NCBI GenBank assembly: GCA_032718475.1
Contig: JAUCBJ010000414.1
Coordinates: 1-37,578 of the forward strand
Direction of reading: 5' to 3'
Origin: Nemertoderma westbladi
Lineage: Eukaryota > Xenacoelomorpha > Nemertodermatida > Nemertodermatidae
Length of the DNA stretch: 37,578 nt
Below the pieces are notes generated by a model. The model was not told the DNA's origin and did no database searches. It was given only the letters and a program-made list of their open reading frames with translations. Positions within the stretch are counted from its first letter, which is position 1. Every line of letters begins with the position of its first letter. Both the position numbers and the translations under genes were made by a program. Of the stretch, positions 30,950-37,578 are shown piece after piece.

Positions 30950-31431
30950 ACATATAATAGTGAATCGAAACTGATATATTTACAAACTAATGTCTATTAG
31001 ATATAAACTGGAGCCCTGTGTGGTAAAAGTTCACTTTCGGCAGTATTTGACAACTAATATTTATTATTCTGTATTATTTTAACTTCTAATAATTGGCGAA
31101 TTGCATATCTTTCCTTATCATTATAATTAATGTATATCCTTATTTGTAATTACTATTTGTTTGCTTAAAAGATTATTGGTTAAATATTATATTAGATTGT
31201 TTTTCTAGATCCCCCGGGATTGGGTGTTTTATTTTATACAAAAGATTATAATTACTTGCGAGTTGTGAATAATAGACGATAAAAGTTATATTATATCAGT
31301 ACTGCATTTTCTATGAGGAATGTTTAATTGTATTTTTATGTTTGTTATATGGCATGATCGGGTTTGTTTTGTAACCAATTGTATAGCATAACCACTTATG
31401 AATGTGACTTGGCAGTGTGAATGATCATGTG
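30950..31431. other. Downstream of receptor gene, non-coding
   Basis: AT-rich 3' flank. I see no clear AATAAA within the first 100 bases after the stop, and no other feature. Confidence 0.45.
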
Positions 31432-32560
31432 ACTACTACTACTACTACTAGGATCGGCATGCTGCATTGCAGCTGCATTTTTAAGAATGCTGTGCCGGCT
31501 TGTCAACAAAATTGCACCGCCACAACTCCCTATCATCCATGGCATTTGCTAGATCATCCGCATCTTCAAGGCCAGCGTCCTTTAAGATGCGTCTCAAGAA
31601 AGTCATGGGCTATCCACCATGCTTATTCACTCCATGTGGCTGCCAAAGTACAAGATTATGCACTGGCTGGTCCTCATGGCGAAAGCAATGTCCTGCAAAG
31701 CGGAGGCGATTTTGTTCTAGTGTCAAGCTTGGGGGAACCAATGAGACACCTCTAATGTTATATAGTGTCTGGTTGGAGATGTGTGCATTGTACTTGACAC
31801 AATGAACCCGGCGTAGCATTCTTGTGAATGTGCCATCCAGATATTTGGTGTCCTCAGCAGTTAGAGCCCAGCATGGACTCCCGTAGAGGAGTACTGGAAC
31901 TACTGCTGCTCTAAATAATTGGACCTTAAGTTTCCGATTAATTCTCGGTGACTTCCAAATCCTGGAAAGCCTATTAAAGCCTTTCCCTTACGTATTCGAA
32001 GGTCCTCACCTGACTTCCAGATCCATGATCCCAGGAAACAGAAGTCGTCCACATGCTCAAGCATACCATCCTTTGAGCTTATGCTCAACCGATCAGAGAC
32101 TTGCTGAGGACTTTCAAAGTTAACTGTCAAAATTTTGGTCTTTCTGGAGTTAATAAAAAGACCAACACTAGATAGAAGCAGCATGTTCTAATGAGCTGAT
32201 GAGCCGTTGGGCTCCCTCTAATGATTCTGAGAGTACTCCTAAGTCACCAGCTAAGTCAAGATCAGTTAGGTACTTGGCAGGATTTCCTCGACTTCTGGAG
32301 CCAGTAGGTGGAGTTATCATCACCCCATCATCATTATGATGATCTAAGGACATGCGTAGAACAGTCAACCACAATAATGAACAAGAATGGTGCAAGTGTG
32401 TCTCCTTGGAGGACGCCCCATAACACTTCAAATGGTTCTGTGTCACCGTTAACAGTAGACACAAATGTTGTCGATCCATCGTATACTGATCTGATTGCTG
32501 CAATAATTTCATTGTGACCATGATGACCATGTGAAATGTGGCCAGATGGTTGTGAAAAAC
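31432..32560 (-). mobile_element. LINE-B copy 3, reverse orientation, broken RT
   Basis: Read right to left, it starts within the RT fingers/palm (AIRSVYDGSTTFVSTVNGDTEPF), passes motif B (GVLQGDTLAP) and an altered catalytic box where the other copies read DFADDLG. Here the codons give DLAGDLG, so one catalytic aspartate is lost. It ends with the C-terminal region, the conserved hairpin and a TAG tail (as CTA repeats at 31432-31451). Frames break near 32380, 32170, 31980-31900 and 31600. It extends further 5' than copies 1 and 2. The next gene upstream in the window is the receptor, 480 bases away. Confidence 0.85.
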
Positions 32561-33380
32561 AGAAACTTGACAAGGTTGTAATGTTGTGACCAAGTTGGGA
32601 TATGATCAGATAGGGATGTTACTATATATGTATATATATAGGGAAGCTTTCAGTTAGATGAGAATATGTAACAAGGTACAGGTAGGCTCTAAATAGGACT
32701 GTGACAATGTTGGATGCACCAGGTGGGAATGAAGCCCCAAGAAGGATAGGAACGTGAGATCAATTTAGGCAAATTAATGAATGCAATTTATCCAGTCCCA
32801 TTTTCGAACTTCATAAGTTCAGGAAGGTGGCAACATTTTAGTCACCCACAATATTGGAACTTATGATAGTGGTAGTCATCCCATTATCTCTGTCTGGGTT
32901 TTAGTATGTACAATAAATATAGACAAAGTTTTAAAATATGATAAAGATTAAAGATAAAGATAATAGAGCTCAAAAGAATTTACAATTTCAATCAAAATAA
33001 CAATGATTAGCTCACCACAAATTTTCTGCCCATCACACACATTGACTTTCTAAAATTATAGATAAAACACTTATGGGTATGATGACGCTAAGAAATAATT
33101 ATATAAATAAATAAATATAGCTGGGAGTCAGTCAAGTGGTATTTTGATATACTGTAGTACAGTACTCATATTATGTGGGATATGATATTACATGCTGTAG
33201 CCCTACCGGTACCCTATCATAATGATACATGTTAGTTGACAGTATAGAACATTGGAACATTGTTTCATCTCGCCTAGTTTCACACTCAGCTATGTTCCAA
33301 ATTTAGCGAAAGTGAAACCGCGAACCCTGGCAATGATATTATCCAATAACTATCGCATCGACAGCCTCCTCGCTTCGACA
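32561..33380. other. Spacer, nothing recognised
   Basis: AT-rich, with no supported gene or repeat, up to the 19-bp array. Confidence 0.4.
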
Positions 33381-33584
33381 GAGTTTCCCCACATCGATGG
33401 AGTTTCCTCACATCGATGGAGTTTCCTCGCATTGATGGAGTTTCCTCGAATTGACGGAGTTTCCTCACATCGATGGAGTTTCCTCACATGGACGGAGTTT
33501 CCTCACATCAACAGAGTTTCCTCTCATTGAAAGAGTTTCCTCTCATCGACGGAGTTTCCTCACATCCCTTCGGAGTATCCTCGC
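33381..33584. repeat. 19-bp minisatellite, about 10 copies
   Basis: Units start with GAGTTTCC at 33381, 33400, 33419, 33438, 33457, 33476, 33495, 33514, 33533 and 33552; a degenerate copy follows. The core CACATCGATG varies between copies, so the array is older than the 38-bp array at 8538. Since 19 is not a multiple of three, the protein repeats seen in its frames are not coding evidence. Confidence 0.93.
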
Positions 33585-33660
33585 CCTCGCATCACTTTGG
33601 AGTGATTCTTCCATGGAACCGATTGTTACTCATATCGGTTTAGCATTCCTCTAATCTTAG

Positions 33661-34388
33661 ATGGCTCAACCTACGACTAGGTCTACAGGTGAGTCTATGA
33701 TTGTAGGGTCAGGATGTGGATATGAGGATTCCCATGATGGCGCCTCATTTGCAGACAAGCTTCGGTTCATTGAGATCCATGAGCATTATGTTCATTCTGG
33801 TAATCAAAGGACAGCACCAGTTGCTAATAACCGTCCTGAAAAACCAAAACAACCAACCTTATCTCTTACAGATGAACATGTTAGTGAAGAAAATTTTATT
33901 TTCTTTACACATCTATAAAACCAATATAACAATTAGCTAATATTCCTAGCAAGCCACAACAACACCTCCTCCAGTGTTTGGATGAGGACATAGCAATTTG
34001 CTATTCTCAAATTTTGGTGAGGCTGTTTCTAGTCTATCCTAAGACGAGTTGTTCAATAGTCTAATGGTGGTCAAGTCACGTAATAAATTAGTAGCCACAC
34101 TCAGACTGCAAAATAAACATCACGGCCATGACCATCCTGACCAGACTTTTATGTTGCCGATCTACGAGCAACAGCTTGTAATTGCTAATTTCGAGTATGC
34201 TGCAAACAACGGAATTGTGGGCAGAAGTGGACTACACTGTTGAAATGGCCCTACACCAGTTAATCTTTGGACTCTCAGATGAAGAAATTCAACTGGAATT
34301 GCTTGCCAAGAAGACAATAACACTACCGGATGCAGAGAGTTTTATTGCTACCAAAGAGAGTGGCAAGTGGAGTCAAGCTGCTATATAG
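33661..34388 (+). pseudogene. Ty3/gypsy-type Gag relic
   Basis: Three short frames follow the order of a gypsy-family Gag. The first, 33661-33918, has an acidic N-terminus leading into RPEKPKQPTLSLTDEHVSEENF, close to the start of the capsid region in many invertebrate Ty3/gypsy elements. The second, 34049-34243, has KLVATLRLQNKHHGHDHPDQTF. The third, 34182-34388, ends HQLIFGLSDEEIQLELLAKK...LPDAESFIATKESGKWSQAA, the usual run just before the zinc knuckles. Indels and at least one stop separate them. No knuckles, pol or LTR are found nearby, so it is a fragment. Assignment rests on recalled family pattern. Confidence 0.7.
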
Positions 34389-34953
34389 GGAATGGACGTA
34401 TGAATGGATATCTCTGGTTTATCTACCTACAAAAAGACCAAATGGGATGAGACAAAGATTAAGTCTTTTCCCCTTCAAACCACATCTACATATGGGCATT
34501 GTTGCGTATGGGCACTTAAATCCCATAAATTAGCTGTTTTTTTATTACTATGGTACCATTTATATTTTCCCTGAATACAATAGTGACTGATAACGATAAC
34601 CTGCAATGTGCAATAAATAAATATTTATTCTTCAGGGTGTCAGCGTACAATAGAGCTACTATTGTGCTACACACTGTCTCCTTATCTTTTTGGAATTTTT
34701 GAACCTGCTGGGAGAACACAAACAGGTTCAGATATTTTTTGCTGGGTCTAAATTTTGACAGCGCAATATGTCATTGCATTGATGCATTGAGATAAGATGT
34801 CTTTGAAGATAAATTTTTATTATATATTATTAATATATATAATAATAATAAATAATAAAAAGTAAAATAATAAAGTAAATAATAAAAAGACCACTATCCC
34901 GCTGTTTTTAAAAAGATATATTTATTTCGCTAATTTTCGAGTTGGCATTACCC
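34389..34953. other. Spacer with AT-rich low-complexity tract
   Basis: Positions about 34797-34900 are an impure TAA/ATA repeat. No gene is seen. Confidence 0.5.
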
Positions 34954-34957
34954 TTAA

Positions 34958-36554
34958 CCCTATTACCACTGGGGGGGGGGGGGGGGGGGGCGAATCGGCC
35001 CCTTCCTAGTTTTTAGTTGCTGTAACTATGCAACCACATTACGTACCGGCCCAATTTTTTGTGAGAATTAGCCAAATTTAATGCCGCATCTTTTGCAAAA
35101 AACGCCGTTGCAATTGGATTTCTACTTTTCGATGTGGGTGCCACCTCAAAATTTGGTCTCCAGCACCAAATTTTTTGAAATTTTCGAATTTTACAAAGTC
35201 ATTCGTGATTTAGTAATTATTTATGTTTGGGCTATTTTTATTTATTTTTATTGGTTTGGATCACTCTAATGCTCTATACAAGTATGTAAGTGTAGTGGTA
35301 CGTCATTTTTGGAGCACCAAATTTAGGGCGTGGCACTTTAAAATTTCAAAATTACTTTATTCGGAAAATTTACTAAAGTTCTGATTTCGAAGCATTTTTA
35401 TTGGTTTTCTGGAGCGCTGAATCGATTAAAAGTAGTATAGAAGCCTGAAGACTTAGTGGTTCGCCATTTTTGGTGCACCAAAATTAGGGCGTGGCACTTC
35501 AAATTTTGAAAAATACGAGATTCGGAAAATACACTAAAGTTTTGATTTGCAAAGCATTTTTATAGGTTTTCTGGAGCGCTGAATCGATTGAAAGTAATAT
35601 AGAAGCCTGAAGACTTAGTGGTTCGCCATTTTTGGTGCACCAAAATTAGGGCGTGGCACTTCAAATTTTGAAAAATACGAGATTCGGAAAATTCACTAAA
35701 GTTTTGATTTCAAATTAATTTTATAGGTTTTCTGGAGCGCTGAATCGATTGAAAGTAATATAGAAGCCTCAAATCCTTTGTGTACGTAATTTTCGGTGCA
35801 CCAAAATTAGGGCGTGGCACTTCAAATTTTCAAAATTACTTTATTCGGAAAAAACACTAAAGTTTTGATTTCAAAAAATGGCTAACTTCTAAGTCTTCAG
35901 GCTTCTATATTACTTTCAATCGATTCAGCGGTCTGGAAAACCTATATAAATTCGTTAAAATTTCAATTTTGGTTTATTTTCCGAATCTCGTATTTTTCAA
36001 AATTTGAAGTGCCACGCCCTAATTTTGGTGCACCAAAAATGGCGAACCACTCAGTCTTCAGGCTTCTATATTACTTTCAATCGATTCAGCGGCCCAGAAA
36101 ACCCATAAAGATGCGTTGAAATAAAAAAATTAGGGGCATTTTCTGAATATCTAATTTTTCAAAATTTGAAGTGCCACGCCCACTTCTTAGGTGCACGAAA
36201 AATAGCATCCACTTCAATTTTTGGAAGTGGAATATAATCACATTCGATTCAGCGTCTTGAAAAACCTACTAAATCTAGCCAACACTGCCACACTATTAGT
36301 TTTTAGAAAACGAAAAATTTTGTAATTTTGTCCTGGGACTACTTTTATTTTTCATCAAAATTATGAGTCCCTGCTTATGAAATTTTAACTTTTTAAGGTT
36401 TGGTAGTGTTCATCTATAGTTGTTTCACCAACAGCCCAAATTTTGTAGGATTTCATTGGACGACTACAAAAATATAGTGGGTGGGCCGAATCGCCCCCCC
36501 CCCCCCCCCCCCCCCAGTGGTGCTAATGGTCAAAACACCCCAGTGGTAATAGGG
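34958..36554. mobile_element. piggyBac-like non-autonomous element 1 (TTAA-flanked)
   Basis: The ends are CCCTATTACCACTGGGG and its reverse complement, a 17-bp perfect inverted repeat, flanked by TTAA at 34954-34957 and 36555-36558. A TTAA target and CCC start are the signature of the piggyBac superfamily. Just inside each end is a long homopolymer (G20 at 34971-34990; C22 at 36494-36515) followed by CGAATCGGCCC or its complement. The interior is two sets of 161-162-bp repeats in opposite orientation. There is no transposase frame. The right end has about 30 extra bases containing a second partial copy of the terminus (CAGTGGTGCTAATGG). Confidence 0.8.
35328..36180. repeat. 161-162-bp repeats, direct then inverted
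   Basis: The word GCGTGGCAC marks four direct copies at 35328, 35489, 35651 and 35812. Its complement marks two inverted copies at 36011 and 36173. The spacing is 161, 162, 161 and, on the right, 162. The unit includes GCTGAATCGATT, GAAGCCT and TTTGGTGCACCAAAATTAGG. Orientation flips near 35885. A more degraded copy may precede at about 35130. Confidence 0.88.
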
Positions 36555-36558
36555 TTAA

Positions 36559-36962
36559 CCCTATTAAACCCGGGGGGGGGGGGGGTCAATATGACCTCCC
36601 CCGTGGTTTTTTTTATTATAATTCTGAAACAAAAGCAGTTGGGAATCTGAAATTTTATGACTTTTCCTAAAAATCTATTGTCTTCCTAGTAGTGAAAACC
36701 GTTTTCAAAAATATTGGGCAGTTTTTGAGTTATAGCACCATTTTTTAACCCTACTTTTGGCACTTTTTTTGAGACGTTTTTTGAAAAGTACATTTCATTA
36801 AATATGAATTGTAACATCTCTAATTTTGATTTACACCGGTTTTTTGGTGTTAGCAATTGGATAGAATTCATATAAATTGATTTAGAAATTTCAAACTTGT
36901 TTTTTTCGACGGGTGCCAAATTTTGGTATTTGTACAACATTTTATAGCCTGGTACAAATAGG
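36559..36962. mobile_element. piggyBac-like element 2, sharing a TTAA with element 1
   Basis: This 404-bp segment begins CCCTATTAAACCCGGGG, followed by a G run to 36585, and ends GGTACAAATAGG. Read in complement, that end is a weaker match to the beginning (CCTATT...CC.GG). TTAA flanks both sides: 36555-36558, which also closes element 1, and 36963-36966. It has no coding frame. Confidence 0.6.
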
Positions 36963-37291
36963 TTAATCATGCTATAATTGTAGCTAAATTTGCGAAATAA
37001 ATATATCTTTTTTAAAAACAGAGGGATATTGTGGGGCGAGCGACGAAAGTAAGCGAGCTTAGCATACAGGTAACACTAACTTAATCGGTGTGACTGTTGT
37101 TCTATCGTTCTGTCATTCTGTTAAGTTCAATTTGAAATGTTAATAACATTTAATAACGAATTAATAATTTAATTAATTAATAACATAACGTTAATAAATA
37201 AAATTTAACCAAACTTGGTACACATGTTGTCTGGCCAAAGTTTAGAAATTTTCCTAAGTTGAATTTCCGTGTGGCCTTCGAGAAGCTAAGA
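36963..37291. other. Spacer with inverted dispersed-repeat copy
   Basis: Positions 37201-37227 are the reverse complement of 29450-29476 apart from one base. AT-rich TTAATAA words fill about 37139-37200. No gene is seen. Confidence 0.5.
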
Positions 37292-37578
37292 TACTACTAC
37301 TAATACTACTACTACTAGGATCGGCATGCTGCATTGCAGCTGCATTTTTAAGAATGCTGTGCCGGCTTGTCAACAAAATTGCACCGCCACAACTCCCCAT
37401 CACCCATGACACTTGCTAGATCATCCGCATCTTTAAGGCCAGTGTCCTTTAAGATGCGTCTCAAGAAACTCATGGGCTGTCCACCATGCTTATTCACTCC
37501 ATGAGGCCGCCAAAGTACAAGATTATGCACTGGCTGGTCCTCACGGCGAAAGTCAATGTCCTGCAAAGCGGAGGTTGT
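37292..37578 (-). mobile_element. LINE-B copy 4, 3' end, cut by window edge
   Basis: Reverse orientation. The CTA-repeat tail (37292-37317) is interrupted by one AAT. The conserved hairpin and the C-terminal RT codons follow (frame 37348-37566, ending KPAQHS). The visible part is very close to copy 0 at 1-178, sharing the reading GLKDADDLA where other copies have GLEDADDLA, so these two belong to one subgroup. Confidence 0.83.

Noticed and set aside
33252-33654. Repeat protein with HRWSFL/HIDGVSS units
   Set aside because: Explained by the 19-bp minisatellite cycling through all frames.
36686-36970. 94-codon minus-strand ORF
   Set aside because: It lies within the short TTAA-flanked element and resembles chance lysine-rich translation of AT-rich DNA.

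Overview
This looks like animal (invertebrate metazoan) nuclear DNA. It is AT-rich and gene-poor, and it is packed with broken eukaryotic transposable elements: APE-type LINEs, a BEL/Pao-like LTR element, hAT-like and piggyBac-like DNA elements, and a Ty3/gypsy gag relic. I see no bacterial operons, Shine-Dalgarno sites or RNA genes. The species cannot be fixed from the sequence. Only one gene looks like an ordinary intact host gene: an intronless seven-transmembrane receptor at 29762-30949 (+). || LAYOUT. (1) 1-3472: two 3' fragments of a LINE family called LINE-B here (1-178, 515-1465), a G17/C21 hairpin, then AT-rich DNA. (2) 3473-4206 (-): relic of a CR1/L2-like LINE (LINE-C). (3) 4262-22137 (-): one RTE-like LINE (LINE-A) cut in two by a 15.4-kb insertion at 6117-21540. 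The insertion has 14-bp terminal inverted repeats starting CAGTG and an 8-bp target duplication GGTTTTAA, as hAT elements do. (4) Inside that hAT-like element sits a 12.4-kb LTR element, 7239-19631, with LTRs of 1229 and 1224 bp, TG...CA ends and a 5-bp duplication AACCT. Also inside is a 939-bp foldback element, 20252-21190, whose mirrored arms are 32-bp tandem arrays and whose middle holds a LINE-B tail. (5) 22138-29761: a third LINE-B copy (23210-24190), long C runs, an unassigned coding relic, otherwise nothing recognised. (6) 29762-30949: the receptor gene. (7) 31432-37578: LINE-B copies on the minus strand at both ends, a 19-bp minisatellite, a gypsy gag relic, and two head-to-tail TTAA-flanked piggyBac-like elements (34958-36554, 36559-36962) that share one TTAA. 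|| The most interesting object is the LTR element. It keeps a 1182-codon Gag-protease frame of BEL/Pao type (DUF1759-like core, three zinc knuckles, DSGS aspartic-protease motif) fused in frame to a small piece from the far end of the pol RNase H region. Reverse transcriptase, most of RNase H and integrase are absent. Between this frame and the 3' LTR lie two or three overlapping ORFs (16732-18329), each one base forward of the last, which I do not recognise. They encode a perfect CX2CX4HX4C zinc knuckle, a near-miss one and a strongly basic tail. The near-identical LTRs argue that this pol-less form moved fairly recently, so its enzymes would have had to come from another element. || The elements record an order of events: LINE-A first, hAT-like element into it, then the LTR and foldback elements into the hAT-like element, and a LINE-B tail in the foldback. 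At least six LINE-B copies or tails with (TAG)n ends lie within 37.6 kb.
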